A stretch of DNA of 64,000 nucleotides from Methanomassiliicoccales archaeon (GCA_035527755.1 DATKZX010000002.1:29277-93276), one strand, 5' to 3'; counted from the first letter of the stretch, positions 9,501 through 18,352 are shown. Notes: generated by a model from the letters alone, not told the origin. Translations and numbers: made by a program.

Positions 9501-9528
9501 TTTTGATGATAACGAACCACTTGGACAA
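6526..9528 (-). CDS. FtsX/MacB-type ABC transporter permease (1000 aa)
   Basis: A very large permease with two FtsX-like modules. The N-terminal part has hydrophobic helices, then ALRYAIRRPTTTALVVGG leading into a ~230-residue extracytoplasmic MacB-PCD-type domain (about residues 100-325). A three-helix FtsX domain with the ERKSEMGITRAVGMLR coupling segment follows. A second set of helices, a second periplasmic-type domain (about residues 640-830) and a C-terminal FtsX domain with ERRLEIGMMRAIGFTKR complete it. Both coupling helices are conserved. It overlaps no gene and sits four bases after its ATPase gene (9533-10252), so the two form an export or membrane-remodelling ABC system. The substrate is unknown. 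Confidence 0.88.
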   Translation of the reverse strand: MSKWFVIIKMTLVAIILLAPWLFFDTALSLILNIMLIILIVLMDARHNLVVFTMALRYAIRRPTTTALVVGGLMVGTAIISASFAVSDTLDNLIVNQVTEGLGEVDFVVASPFATNYVYLNDTELQAILSDLGSTDWIEHVAQASLENAVVIDQRTGLSSLNNVALGVEGDMVANFGGFTIADEGPITTAPLPGGVFLPQSAALELDAAVGDQLLLVRGTNVLPLTLERIVTSDGLGGYQLSSGQFQSAPSIFVERSTLQSWTGNEGRNNLIFVTLLSEGKAHVSDARQQIQAVLDDRSDLGLEIVQDQQETLEDGRDALTSFTSLFFVFGSFSVIAGAALVLNIFTMLGEERKSEMGITRAVGMLRSTMGRLFIYEGVIYGAVAAGIGTLLGVVLAYIIILSVSGVFGFSGLSIADYFTFTPSGMAYSYLMGFLITITTVYVATGRISKMNIVRAIKNIPEPPVPIKDRRSFLIGVSMVMAGFLLTALGVVLENLGAAYSGLSLITLSLGLLIRRFVGDRLAWNAAALMTLGLWLGMAIGFKIFPFDEEIEMLVVAGLFMLVSLLLLVMFNSDAIIRFFTTVIRAKSSYRAVVRTAISYPLKAKVRTGLSIFIFGLVIFTVTILTMISGVLDYNIPIMVEETSGGFDTVAFTLDPRTVLDQDPWDRINASDGFLQKGNVSNIVALPTVGIRINGTREIAGGEETYQFDTIGLGVDRRFYTEGYYPLDKWDLSRFASEEEVWEGLLNNGSLAIIDGGMASNMNQFTSFSDNPGLVVGDSFRVIAFDGTITNITVVGVMKQSTLAGLFVNESTAYGSFKAQGLNRLLISYTPGLDAKEQSVLLEKDFLDVGMSTISVKALAEEITSSIDSIFTLFRAFLAMGLIIGIAGLGIITIRSIHERRLEIGMMRAIGFTKRMVVVNFALESAFISLLGIVAGTSLGIVVGYQLWNVALQSQDFVFVIDWQSIIIVGVLAFLATMLSVLPAARGASKVSPAEVLRFE

Positions 9529-9532
9529 CGGG

Positions 9533-10252
9533 TCAACCCCTGTCGATTATATCCTGGCAAACGGTACTGACCTTGCCGTCATCGTCCACGATCTCCCCGT
9601 CCCTCATGTGGATGATGCGATCGCACTTCATGCCGACCTCGGGATCGTGGGTAACGATGACGAAGGTCTGTTGGTTCTCCTGATTGAGTCGCCTCATTAG
9701 CGCCACGACCTCATCGGCGGTCTTCTTGTCCAGATCTCCGGTCGGTTCGTCCGCCCATACAAGTGCGGGTGTGTTTACCAGCGCCCGGGCGATCGTGACC
9801 CTCTGCCTTTCGCCCCCTGATAGGGAGGCCGGACGGAGTGGGGCCCGGTCCTTAAGACCCACTGTCTCCAGTAGTTTCAGGGCCTTCTCTCTGGCTATGG
9901 ACGGGCTCTCCCCTGAAATGAGCAATGGGAGCTCCACGTTCTCCTGGGCGGACAGTACTGGCAACAGATTATAGAATTGAAAGATGAATCCCATCCTTCG
10001 GGCTCGAAAACGGGTTTTTTCGTTATCGTCCATCTTGGTCAGTTCCACCCCCTCGATCAGAACCTGGCCGGAACTCACATCATCGATACCGGACAGGCAG
10101 TTGAGCAAGGTGGTCTTTCCGCATCCGGAAGGTCCCATGACCGCCACCATCTCCCCCTTCTTGATCTCCATGGTGATGCCTTTCAGAGCCTCCACTCGGA
10201 TATCCCCAGTAACATAGGTCTTAATGATATCCTGGCAACGAATTATGGACAA
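9533..10252 (-). CDS. ABC transporter ATP-binding protein, LolD/MacB type (239 aa)
   Basis: The complete ABC ATPase motifs are visible: Walker [10 protein letters not shown] near residue 40, Q-loop QFYNLLP, signature LSGGERQRV, Walker [14 protein letters not shown] and the switch His in VTHDPE. The start is TTG. It is the first gene of a two-gene operon with the FtsX-type permease that follows four bases later. Such pairs drive transport or mechanotransmission by coupling cytoplasmic ATP hydrolysis to extracytoplasmic domains. Confidence 0.93.
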   Translation of the reverse strand: MSIIRCQDIIKTYVTGDIRVEALKGITMEIKKGEMVAVMGPSGCGKTTLLNCLSGIDDVSSGQVLIEGVELTKMDDNEKTRFRARRMGFIFQFYNLLPVLSAQENVELPLLISGESPSIAREKALKLLETVGLKDRAPLRPASLSGGERQRVTIARALVNTPALVWADEPTGDLDKKTADEVVALMRRLNQENQQTFVIVTHDPEVGMKCDRIIHMRDGEIVDDDGKVSTVCQDIIDRG

Positions 10253-10322
10253 TTTACTCCCCCAAGATGTTTATGATACTTCGGAATATGATATATAATC
10301 GTTGTCCAGGGGATCCTTCAGT

Positions 10323-11249
10323 TCAACGTAAGAGCATGAACAGGTTTACCAAAACTAATAAAATTACCAGGGAACCGACGTTCAATTTCACCTGTCGAAT
10401 GACCTTCCTTCGGTCGTAGGTTTTCAGGAACAGACCGGTAAAGCTAGCAGCGATCGGTATCGCACAGACCATCATTAGCGTTGACAGTTCCAGCTCCCAG
10501 TACTCACCGAGCAAGGTGAGGATCGACCAGATAAGAGTACTGAGCGATACGCAGATGAATGATATCGCCGCCCCTCTCCTCAGACCCATACGGACCATCA
10601 GATTCACTTTACCCCCGGCCTGGTCACCCTTTAGGTCGGGCATCTCAACGCTCAGTATGAAAAATCCCACGAAACCAAAAAGCGGTAGGCAGGTGATCAT
10701 GAATTTGAGGTCTAACCCCCCATTGACGACCATGTATCCCATGCCAGGCATGACCAGCCCCGCGGCTAGCACCGTCGATACCTCCCCTAGTCCCCGATAG
10801 CTCAAACGGAGAGGTGGCGCGGCATAAAAATAGCCAAGCAGAGCACCGAACAGGACGAAGGGAAGGAAGTACCAGGGCATATTGAATGTGATTTGGAATG
10901 CGAATGCCGCCACCATTGCAAGACATATCAGCGACCAGGAGATGCAAAGGGCGGCCCGGGCGTATTCTGGATTTTTATTTAGAACCCCGCTTCCGCCTGA
11001 AAGGACCGAAGGGGTGTTCGCTGCGTCGACCTCTTGATCAAAGTAATCGTTGGAATAACTAAGAGATATCTGTGCGAGGAGAAATATCAAGTAACCCAGA
11101 GCGAAACGGCCAGCATCCGGTCCTGTTGGGTCCCCTCTCGCTAAAAGAGATCCAAGCAGGAAAAGTAACAGACCTGGTAATAGAAATTGTGGGCGGCTCA
11201 ATCGCAGTAGAGCCCATATCTTCTTTCGTTCCCTGGCCCCATCTGACAT
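10323..11249 (-). CDS. UbiA-family prenyltransferase (308 aa)
   Basis: A polytopic membrane protein with roughly eight helices. The first Asp motif is NDYFDQEVDAAN (NDxxDxxxD) and the second is EMPDLKGDQAGGK, closer to MenA-type 1,4-dihydroxy-2-naphthoate polyprenyltransferases (DxxGD) than to DGGGP synthase. In a methanogen the product may be a lipid-linked quinone-like or phenazine-like carrier, but no accompanying pathway genes are visible. It is divergent from trpB2 across a 365-base intergenic region. Confidence 0.82.
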   Translation of the reverse strand: MSDGARERKKIWALLRLSRPQFLLPGLLLFLLGSLLARGDPTGPDAGRFALGYLIFLLAQISLSYSNDYFDQEVDAANTPSVLSGGSGVLNKNPEYARAALCISWSLICLAMVAAFAFQITFNMPWYFLPFVLFGALLGYFYAAPPLRLSYRGLGEVSTVLAAGLVMPGMGYMVVNGGLDLKFMITCLPLFGFVGFFILSVEMPDLKGDQAGGKVNLMVRMGLRRGAAISFICVSLSTLIWSILTLLGEYWELELSTLMMVCAIPIAASFTGLFLKTYDRRKVIRQVKLNVGSLVILLVLVNLFMLLR

Positions 11250-11614
11250 CGGGTTTTCACCTCAACATAAATGACCTAGATCGGTCGGTCGAAGAGAAGC
11301 TCCCCGACATGTTTAGGAAATATGAAGGGGGCTGTGGGTGTGCAGTGATTACATTTCTTTTCATTGCTATGACATATGAGGCGTGCTCGAATATTTCACA
11401 ATAAAGGTTCTAAATTTATTGTGAACGCCCACTTATGAGATGAAATTGGGGTGCATTCATCAATTTATGAACTTGATCGTTGAACGCTTTACGAGGAATC
11501 GCATAGCCGGTCTTTGAATTTCTTCTAAAAAGTTGTAACGAGATCTATTAATGTATTATTATGTACATCATAGTCCATAAATGCTATATATTGCATTATC
11601 CTTTTCTCTATTTC
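11250..11614. promoter_or_regulatory. Intergenic region with the trpB2 promoter
   Basis: The region is AT-rich on its right side. A TATA-like GCTATATATTGC at 11583-11594 lies about 27 bases before the ATG at 11615, which suggests a leaderless trpB2 transcript. A 15-base string TATTAATGTATTATT at 11546-11560 is identical to 1156-1170 in the divergent promoter at 1129-1198. No gene or RNA structure is otherwise visible. Confidence 0.5.
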
Positions 11615-12916
11615 ATGAAAGATGATGTCAGGATCACCCTAGGCGTTAATGACATTCCGAAGCGCTGGTACAATATCGCTGCCGATTCCCCTGTCCCGAT
11701 CCCTCCGCCGCTGAACCCGGGCACCAACCAACCTCTGAAGCCAGAGGAGATGGAGGCCATCTTCCCCAAGAACATCATCGCTCAGGAGTATTCTACCGAG
11801 CGCTACATTGACATTCCAGAAGAAGTGCGTGAGGCCTATATCATGTTGAACCGCCCCTCCCCCTTGGTTCGGGCGGTCCGACTGGAAAAGGCGCTTAAGA
11901 CCCCAGCTAAGATCTACTACAAGCGGGAAGATCTCAGCCCCTGCGGTTCCCATAAGCCCAACACCGCGGTTCCACAAGCCTACTTTAACATGGTGGCAGG
12001 GACAGAGCACTTGACCACTGAGACCGGTGCCGGGCAATGGGGATCTTCCCTTGCCCTAGCATGTTCTATGTTCGATCTTAGCTGTAAGGTCTTCATGGTG
12101 AGGGTCTCCTACGACTCTAAGCCCTATCGCCGCTTCGTCATGCAGACCTACGGCGCCGATGTCTACGCCAGCCCTAGCCCGGAGACAAATTACGGCCGCA
12201 CTCTCTTGAAGAGCGATCCTACCAACCCTGGAAGTCTAGGCATCGCCATCAGCGAGGCCGTTGAACTGGCGGTCAGCACCCCCAATACAAAGTACAGCCT
12301 TGGCAGCGTGGCCAATCACGTCATGATACATCAGTCGGTGATCGGACAAGAGCTCATCGAGCAAATGAAGATCGCCGAGATCGTTCCGGACTACATGGTC
12401 GCCTGTGTTGGCGGTGGCAGTAACTTTGCCGGATTTGCCTTCCCCCTGTTGGCACAGAAGATAAAAGGGACGATAGACACTGAGTTCATCGCCGCCGAGC
12501 CCGTTTCAGTTCCTTCCTTGACCAAGGGAGAGTATCGTTACGATTTCGGAGATACCGCGGGATTGACGCCTCTGTTCAAGATGTTCACCATGGGTCATGA
12601 GTTCATGCCTTCCCCCATACACGCCGGCGGTCTGCGCTATCACGGAATGGCTCCCACCGTCAGTCTGATGAAGAACTTGGGATTGGTCAAAGCAGTGGGC
12701 GTTGAACAAAAGGACACTTTCTCTGCTGGTGTGCAGTTCGCTTTGGCGGAAGGAGTGATCCCAGCACCGGAGAGCACCCATGCCATCCGGGCGGCCATAG
12801 ACCTAGCCCTGGAGGCCAAGCGCAACAATGAGGAGAAGGTCATCGTCTTCAACCTCTCTGGACATGGGTTGCTAGATATGGCTGGGTACGACAGCTATTT
12901 CAATGGCAAACTATAG
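11615..12916 (+). CDS. trpB2: Tryptophan synthase beta-like protein TrpB2 (433 aa)
   Basis: The start is set at ATG 11615 (MKDDVRITLG), not the upstream ATG, because a TATA box ends about 20 bases before it. The protein is a PLP enzyme of the TrpB2 subgroup: the long N-terminal extension with NPGTNQPLKPEEM, the PLP lysine in GSHKPNTA near residue 110, ETGAGQWGSSLA and the phosphate-binding VGGGSNFAG loop. TrpB2 condenses indole (or O-phosphoserine) with serine to give tryptophan without needing TrpA. No other trp genes lie nearby. A strong hairpin terminator follows. Confidence 0.93.
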   Translation: MKDDVRITLGVNDIPKRWYNIAADSPVPIPPPLNPGTNQPLKPEEMEAIFPKNIIAQEYSTERYIDIPEEVREAYIMLNRPSPLVRAVRLEKALKTPAKIYYKREDLSPCGSHKPNTAVPQAYFNMVAGTEHLTTETGAGQWGSSLALACSMFDLSCKVFMVRVSYDSKPYRRFVMQTYGADVYASPSPETNYGRTLLKSDPTNPGSLGIAISEAVELAVSTPNTKYSLGSVANHVMIHQSVIGQELIEQMKIAEIVPDYMVACVGGGSNFAGFAFPLLAQKIKGTIDTEFIAAEPVSVPSLTKGEYRYDFGDTAGLTPLFKMFTMGHEFMPSPIHAGGLRYHGMAPTVSLMKNLGLVKAVGVEQKDTFSAGVQFALAEGVIPAPESTHAIRAAIDLALEAKRNNEEKVIVFNLSGHGLLDMAGYDSYFNGKL

Positions 12917-12937
12917 GGATCTTCTTAGATCCGACCC

Positions 12938-12967
12938 GGGGGCGTGAGCCCCCATATTTTTTATTTT
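12938..12967 (+). terminator. Hairpin plus T-rich terminator of trpB2
   Basis: GGGGGC (12938-12943), a GTGA tetraloop and GCCCCC (12948-12953) form a perfect stem, followed by ATATTTTTTATTTTT. Confidence 0.75.
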
Positions 12968-13063
12968 TATCACTGAAAGACTTTGATTTCACTAATACAA
13001 TTATTTATAAAATATCGCCATTACCGTTGTTAGTGGGTCGGGGAAGTAAATTGAGGAAGTGTC

Positions 13064-13591
13064 TTGTGCGCCGAACTTGAAGTCGAAAATGGATTGAAAT
13101 TCTACTCCATCGAGGTTCGTTCAGACTTCGGCCTGTTCACTTTGGACCACGGGCGCATCTACATGATCATCAATGAACGTCTGGACAAGACGCTTTCATT
13201 GATAAATGGCATGGCTTCTGCCGGTAAGGACATCATCTGTGTCAGCCGAATGCACCCGGATATGCTGCGGGGGCGATATCCATTACAAGAAATTCATTCC
13301 CTTTGGCTTAGCGAAAGCGGCAACAGCCCTAGGATATCACCTGATCAATTGGACCAGATCGTGGAAGAAATTTCTAATTTCGTTCAAGAAAGAAAGAACG
13401 CAGTGGCCGTCTTGGACGGCCTGGAATACATTTCCCTGTTCACCGATTTTCGCTCGTTGAACATCTTTTTGGAGGAATTGAACGATGTCGTTATGGCGTC
13501 GCGGTCAATCCTTTTGATACCAGTAGATCCGCGCCTATTTGACCCTTGTCAACTGGCACGGTTGCGTCGCTTTGCTGAGATCCTTCATTGA
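13064..13591 (+). CDS. DUF835 protein (175 aa)
   Basis: The frame begins at TTG 13064. A first segment of about 35 residues precedes the DUF835 domain. Its hallmark AVAVLDGLEYISLF lies near residue 110 and a C-terminal ILLIPVDPRLF strand follows. It is similar in layout to its convergent neighbour at 13491-14051, and the two genes overlap tail to tail by 101 bases, so each must keep coding capacity in the other's antisense strand. DUF835 proteins are thought to be signalling modules; the partner is unknown. Confidence 0.72.
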   Translation: MCAELEVENGLKFYSIEVRSDFGLFTLDHGRIYMIINERLDKTLSLINGMASAGKDIICVSRMHPDMLRGRYPLQEIHSLWLSESGNSPRISPDQLDQIVEEISNFVQERKNAVAVLDGLEYISLFTDFRSLNIFLEELNDVVMASRSILLIPVDPRLFDPCQLARLRRFAEILH

Positions 13592-14051
13592 GCTGTGAGG
13601 TGTCCATCTGGGGAAACGCCTCCCATAACCTCTTCAGGTCCCTCTCCTCGAAGGTCAGCGGATCTATGGATATGATCATGCTCCCTTTCGACGTCCCGAG
13701 CGCATGGTCGATGTCCTGCAGTGCTGAGACGATCTTGTTCATATCGCTCCACAGTAATAGGTACTCGAGTCCGTCCAAGAAAAATTTCTTGTGCCCCGCC
13801 TTGACCTCGGCCCGCACTTTCTTGACCAGGTTCGATACGTTCTTTGGGCAAAGGGCGTCCTTGTGCTTCACGCCGCTCAACCAGTGAAATTTAGAATTGG
13901 CTAGACCGTATTTCTCAACCACGTATTCGGGATGCAGGCGGGTGATGCACACTCCGTCGTCACCAGATAGGTATTTAGAGAACATTAGGAAACCGTTGCG
14001 AGGGTAACCCTCCACCAACAACGAGACATTGGCATTTATGACATTTTCCAT
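13491..14051 (-). CDS. DUF835 protein (186 aa)
   Basis: A DUF835 domain with VSLLVEGYPRNGFLMF at the start, the ITRLHPEYV segment, the hallmark KFFLDGLEYLLLW near residue 95 and MIISIDPLTF. The C-terminal ~35 residues (from about residue 150) are polar, low in hydrophobic content and largely specified by the antisense strand of the overlapping gene 13064-13591. It begins 117 bases before the STAND ATPase gene, divergently, so the two may share a control region. Confidence 0.75.
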   Translation of the reverse strand: MENVINANVSLLVEGYPRNGFLMFSKYLSGDDGVCITRLHPEYVVEKYGLANSKFHWLSGVKHKDALCPKNVSNLVKKVRAEVKAGHKKFFLDGLEYLLLWSDMNKIVSALQDIDHALGTSKGSMIISIDPLTFEERDLKRLWEAFPQMDTSQLNEGSQQSDATVPVDKGQIGADLLVSKGLTATP

Positions 14052-14167
14052 GAGATCATTCCTCCGTTCCTTATTCTATGACTTTGTTTTTACCCTATTT
14101 AAAGGGCATTTGAGCATGCTACTTTAGTTAAATGAGAATCTGCACCTGAACACTGTGTGAAAGGTTA

Positions 14168-16885
14168 TTGATAGAAGAACGTGGTTTTTGTTATGTGAAT
14201 CGTGTGGCTAGCAGATCATTATTGACCGTCAAGGAACGGGTCTTTCTTCATCTGCTATTTCAACAACGGTTCATCATGGATTCCGATTCTCCCAAGACCG
14301 TTACCCAGGAAGGCGTGGCCAAGGCCGTCGACGTGGGCAGGAACAACGTAGCCAAGGTCCTGGCGGAGATGAATAATGATAGTTACATCGAATCATTCAC
14401 CCGCCACGTCAAGGGATTGCCCAGCGTGCGTAAGGTCTATTTCCTGACCCCAAAAGGTCTGGAAGAAGGGAAGCAGATCAAGCAGGATGTGGAAGCTACC
14501 GTAGTGGATATCATAGATCTGCAGGGGGAGACTCACCAGGACGAAATCGGACGATTGGGGAATTACCTGCCAAAGCGATATGACCTCCTAGAGCTGATCG
14601 TGGGCATTAGTCAGGGGAGCATCGATTGCAGGACGTTCCACGAGAACAAAATGAGAGAGGAGCGTCGATACGTCGACTTTACCGATAAGAAGCCGGCGGT
14701 GAGAAACTTCTTTGGTCGTGAGAAAGAACTGGCGTCTCTGAACGATCTGCTGACCTCGGAGACCAAACGCATCGTGGTCATCAACGGCATCCCGGGAATC
14801 GGAAAGACCACCTTGTTGGCCAAGTTCGCTCAGACGGTGAAGGAAAACACCAATGTATTCTGGTACAAGGTACATGAATGGGCCAACTTGAAAGCGTTGC
14901 TGCGCCCTTTGGCTGAGTTCCTATCGCAGATGGGGCGGAAAAACCTTGAATGGTACTTGAACCAGACGGAAAAACCCTCGGTAGGAGAGGTCACCCACAT
15001 CCTAGAGGCCGATCTGAAAGATGTCTCCACCCTGCTAATATTCGATGATGTGCACAAGGCCGACCCCACGGTCCTGGAGTTTCTGGGAGCGCTGCTCAGT
15101 GTAATGGAGGTCCTAGAGCACACCAGGGCGGTCTGTACCGCCAGAGAGCTTCCCTCGTTCTACTCCCGCGGTATGATCTTCCGCGGTTTGGTGGAGGAGA
15201 TCAACCTGGATGGTCTGGACCGGGAGAGCAGCACCAAGATGATGCGGTCCCGCGGATTGAACGACAGCACCTTCGAGGAGATATTTCGTGTCACCAGCGG
15301 TCACCCTCTCTTTCTGGAGCTCATTGACGACCCCAAGCTGGCCTTGGGAAAGAACATTCGTATTTTCATCGAGCAGGAGGTCTTTTCGCGCCTGGACGTC
15401 GCTGAGCGCAAGATCATGAGCATCGCTGCGGTGTTCCGTTATCCGGTGCTCATAGACGCGTTCTTCATCATGGAGGAAGAGATCCATCTGGCCGCGGGTA
15501 TGGACAAGGTGGAGATGGAGGGCGCGGACTACGCCGTCAGCTATGAGGCGGTTGACACCTTGTTATCCAAGGCCATCATCTACGAATCCGTTGGTCGCAT
15601 GATCGGCATGCACGACCTATTACGTGAATTCTCCTTATCCAGATTAACACCCAGACAGAGGCGGGTCTATCATCGGGCAGCGGCAAGGTACTACTTGGAG
15701 GACAGCTCCGCCCCGGCGAGGGTCGAGGGACTTTATCACTCCATCATGGCGGGGGACCTGACCACCGCATCATCCATCGCCGCCGGTGACGGCCGCACTA
15801 TAATCAACAAGGGTTACGCCACCCAGTTCGCCCCACTCCTGGAACGCTTGGCGCGTGACATGGGGACCACTGAGAAGAAGGACCTGGTGGAGATCAACCT
15901 GTTGCTGGGTGAGGTGCTTTACCTGCAGGGAGAATGGGACAGAGCGATTGACGTCTTACAGTCGCTTAGGAAAACGGCACCCGGAGATCGGGATGGCAGA
16001 GTGTTTAGTGAGATCAATCGTATAATTGGAGTGATCTACCTCAATCGGGCAGATTATGACAAAGCCAAGGTCTTCCTAGGGGATGGGCTCGAGATATCGA
16101 TGCGAAATGGAGATCGCTCGACCGAGGCCGATATATTATATGACATGGGCGGACTCCTAGAACGGCGGGGACATAATACAGAGGCCATGGAACATTTCAT
16201 GAAGGCCAGGGACATCGCCCTGGAATTGGCCGATGACCTAGCCTTGGGCAAGGCACTTTACGGACTGGGTCGTGCTCATTCCACTTTATGTGATTATGAT
16301 TTGGCCGTTCGTTATAAGAAGGAGGCATTGATGGTATTGGAACGCCGGGGCGATATTACCATGATGGCCAAGACGTGCATGAGCATCGGTAACGACCTTT
16401 GCACCCTAGGGAAAAATCAGGAGGGAATGGAGTTCCTTGAACGATCCACGGAACTGGCCAATATATTGGGTGACCTTAGTACCGTTGGTCACGCCATGGC
16501 CAACCTTACCGGATGCAAGATCACCCTGGGTGAATTTGACGATGCGGAGGATCTTGTTCAACGGTGCCTACCCATCTCATTGAAGTTGAACGATCCTTTA
16601 ATGACCTCCATGCTGCGGTTCTATAGTGGATATATCAGCACTCGGAATAATGATTGGACGGAAGCCCGGACAGAGTTCAGAATATCGATGGATATCTTAC
16701 GTAAGCTCGATACACCGGTCCGACTGGGGCAGTTATTGATGGAGATAGCAGATATCAACATCAAGAACAATGACCGAAAGGAGGCCCGGGTTCTTCTTCA
16801 AGAAGCATACGATATCGCAAGTAAAATTGGCCACCAGAAACTTTTAGATCAGGTTAAGGAAAATATGGAAAAGTTGTGCACATGA
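14168..16885 (+). CDS. STAND-type ATPase with N-terminal winged helix and C-terminal TPRs (905 aa)
   Basis: The TTG start at 14168 is kept because the winged-helix region (KERVFLHLL to RNNVAKVLAEM, residues 20-65) would be cut by a later ATG. An NTPase core follows, with Walker A GIPGIGKTT near residue 205, Walker B LLIFDDVHKAD near residue 290 and a sensor-like RAVCTARELPSF. A lid/winged segment comes next. From about residue 545 at least seven TPR-like helix pairs run to the end. This is the layout of signal-transducing STAND regulators (MalT/AfsR-like), which bind DNA or partners after ligand-induced oligomerisation. The ligand and targets are unknown. A divergent DUF835 gene is 117 bases away. 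Confidence 0.85.
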   Translation: MIEERGFCYVNRVASRSLLTVKERVFLHLLFQQRFIMDSDSPKTVTQEGVAKAVDVGRNNVAKVLAEMNNDSYIESFTRHVKGLPSVRKVYFLTPKGLEEGKQIKQDVEATVVDIIDLQGETHQDEIGRLGNYLPKRYDLLELIVGISQGSIDCRTFHENKMREERRYVDFTDKKPAVRNFFGREKELASLNDLLTSETKRIVVINGIPGIGKTTLLAKFAQTVKENTNVFWYKVHEWANLKALLRPLAEFLSQMGRKNLEWYLNQTEKPSVGEVTHILEADLKDVSTLLIFDDVHKADPTVLEFLGALLSVMEVLEHTRAVCTARELPSFYSRGMIFRGLVEEINLDGLDRESSTKMMRSRGLNDSTFEEIFRVTSGHPLFLELIDDPKLALGKNIRIFIEQEVFSRLDVAERKIMSIAAVFRYPVLIDAFFIMEEEIHLAAGMDKVEMEGADYAVSYEAVDTLLSKAIIYESVGRMIGMHDLLREFSLSRLTPRQRRVYHRAAARYYLEDSSAPARVEGLYHSIMAGDLTTASSIAAGDGRTIINKGYATQFAPLLERLARDMGTTEKKDLVEINLLLGEVLYLQGEWDRAIDVLQSLRKTAPGDRDGRVFSEINRIIGVIYLNRADYDKAKVFLGDGLEISMRNGDRSTEADILYDMGGLLERRGHNTEAMEHFMKARDIALELADDLALGKALYGLGRAHSTLCDYDLAVRYKKEALMVLERRGDITMMAKTCMSIGNDLCTLGKNQEGMEFLERSTELANILGDLSTVGHAMANLTGCKITLGEFDDAEDLVQRCLPISLKLNDPLMTSMLRFYSGYISTRNNDWTEARTEFRISMDILRKLDTPVRLGQLLMEIADINIKNNDRKEARVLLQEAYDIASKIGHQKLLDQVKENMEKLCT

Positions 16886-16908
16886 AGTTGTGCACATTTT
16901 TATGCCGT

Positions 16909-17076
16909 TCAGACCGAGATAGCGTGGGGGTCTAGGAACGGTATGGAGTGGGGGTCTAGGAACGGTATCGACTGGATTCCAGCGATAAGACCGGGAATCG
17001 AACCGAGTAGCAACATGCAAGCACTGATGGCGAACAGCGCCACCAAACCGATTATGACCTTATTCCTAACAATCAT
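16909..17076 (-). CDS. 55-aa membrane peptide with tandem SIPFLDPH repeat
   Basis: The ATG at 17074-17076 is preceded by AGGTG and by a TATA-like TTTTAATATATAC about 45 bases upstream, so it looks like a real gene. The peptide has one hydrophobic helix (VIIGLVALFAISACMLLLG). It then continues through SIPGL and IAGIQ to two exact copies of SIPFLDPH and ends AISV. The octapeptide repeat is a 24-base tandem DNA duplication at about 16921-16969. The stop codon lies 24 bases after the convergent STAND gene. Function is unknown; a secreted or membrane-anchored signalling peptide is one possibility. Confidence 0.5.
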   Translation of the reverse strand: MIVRNKVIIGLVALFAISACMLLLGSIPGLIAGIQSIPFLDPHSIPFLDPHAISV

Positions 17077-17273
17077 TCAAAGCACCTGTGAGCTATTATG
17101 AAACCTGGTTCGACTTGTATATATTAAAATGGTCTTTGAGCATGCTACCACAATGATTATATACTTATTTTAGAAAAAACGGATAATTTTGACCCACTGG
17201 ATAAAGGAAAAAAATAGTGATTGAAGAATATCGGCATATTTATTAGCCGTGAGAATGTCATGCGGAGACGATC

Positions 17274-17984
17274 ATGAATTCGACAGACCGCTTAGGCCTG
17301 AACCTAAAGGCTCTCAAGGCCGTCATTTTCGATTTGGACGGCACCCTGATCCAAAGTACCATCGATTTCAAGGCAATGAACCAGGCGGTGGCAGAAACCC
17401 TGATACAGCATGGGCTGCCCAAAGACATACTGGATACTAAAGGCAGGATCAATGAGAGCATCGTTCGCGCCTACGCCTATTTCAAGGGTCACAGTCAAAA
17501 TGGTTGGATGGACCGCTTGGAAAACGACCTGAACCGTGTCAGCGCCGCGGTGGAGATGCGCCAGGTGGACCGGACCACGGTGGTGCCGGGCACCTTCGAG
17601 GTTCTGGACCATTTGAATAGAAATGGATTGTCCGTGGCCATTCTCACAAGGGGGAGCAGGCCCTATACATTACGAGCGCTGCGCGCTTCCGGCCTTGAAG
17701 GATATTTTCGTACCATCGTTTGTCGCGACGATTATCCATTGATCGAGGCCAAACCGAATCCTATCGCCTTACGCAGGGTTTTCGCTGACCTGGGAATGGA
17801 GAAACAGCAATGTTTGTTCATTGGGGACCACGAAACGGACTATCAGTGCGCTATTTCCGCTGAGACCTCTTTCGCAGCCGTTCTCACTGGATCCCATGGG
17901 CAGGAAGTGTGGAGCAGGATCCGGCCTGATCTGTTGATGTCCAGCATAGCCGAGCTCCCAAGAATGCTGGAGGGTGGATCGTGA
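17274..17984 (+). CDS. HAD-superfamily phosphatase (236 aa)
   Basis: HAD motif I is VIFDLDGTLIQS near residue 17. Motif II is AILTRGS, motif III is the Lys in EAKPNP and motif IV is FIGDHETDY near residue 183. The helical cap between motifs I and II is type C1, as in phosphoglycolate phosphatase and similar sugar-phosphate phosphatases. It overlaps the following RidA gene by four bases (GTGA), so the two are translated together. The natural substrate is not shown by the sequence. Confidence 0.85.
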   Translation: MNSTDRLGLNLKALKAVIFDLDGTLIQSTIDFKAMNQAVAETLIQHGLPKDILDTKGRINESIVRAYAYFKGHSQNGWMDRLENDLNRVSAAVEMRQVDRTTVVPGTFEVLDHLNRNGLSVAILTRGSRPYTLRALRASGLEGYFRTIVCRDDYPLIEAKPNPIALRRVFADLGMEKQQCLFIGDHETDYQCAISAETSFAAVLTGSHGQEVWSRIRPDLLMSSIAELPRMLEGGS

Positions 17985-18352
17985 AAGCCATACTGACCAA
18001 GGGCGCCCCCGAGCCCATAGGCCCTTACTGCCAAGCATTGGTGCATGGGGACCTGATATTCTGTTCTGGGCAACTGGGATTGGACCCGGGCACCGGGCTA
18101 CTAGCGGCCGGTGCGGTGGAGCAGGTTCAGAGAGCCCTCGATAATCTTGAGGCGGTATTGGAAGAAGCCGGCAGTTCCGTCGATCGGGTCCTGAAGGCGA
18201 CCTTGTACCTAACGGACCTTTCCACCATGGCCGAGGTGAACATCGCCTACGGTGAATTCTTCGCTCGACCCTATCCGACCAGATCGGTCATTGAGGTTTC
18301 TGGGTTGCCCAAGGGAGCGATGGTCATGATTGACCTGATCGCTGCGCGATAG
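17981..18352 (+). CDS. ridA: RidA/YjgF-family enamine/imine deaminase (123 aa)
   Basis: A full-length Rid protein starting at GTG 17981. It has the N-terminal PEPIGPYCQAL, FCSGQLGLDPGTG and the C-terminal PTRSVIEVSGLPKGAMVMIDLIA, where the conserved Arg (in TRSV) and the terminal Glu/Asp region bind carboxylates. RidA hydrolyses reactive enamines and imines released by PLP enzymes such as threonine dehydratase. It is coupled to the HAD phosphatase gene by a four-base overlap. It lies 41 bases before copA. Confidence 0.9.
   Translation: MKAILTKGAPEPIGPYCQALVHGDLIFCSGQLGLDPGTGLLAAGAVEQVQRALDNLEAVLEEAGSSVDRVLKATLYLTDLSTMAEVNIAYGEFFARPYPTRSVIEVSGLPKGAMVMIDLIAAR

Noticed and set aside
1156..11560. 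15-base string TATTAATGTATTATT shared by 1156-1170 and 11546-11560
   Set aside because: AT-rich and non-palindromic, and only two exact copies; chance is a good explanation. Noted in the trpB2 promoter entry only.
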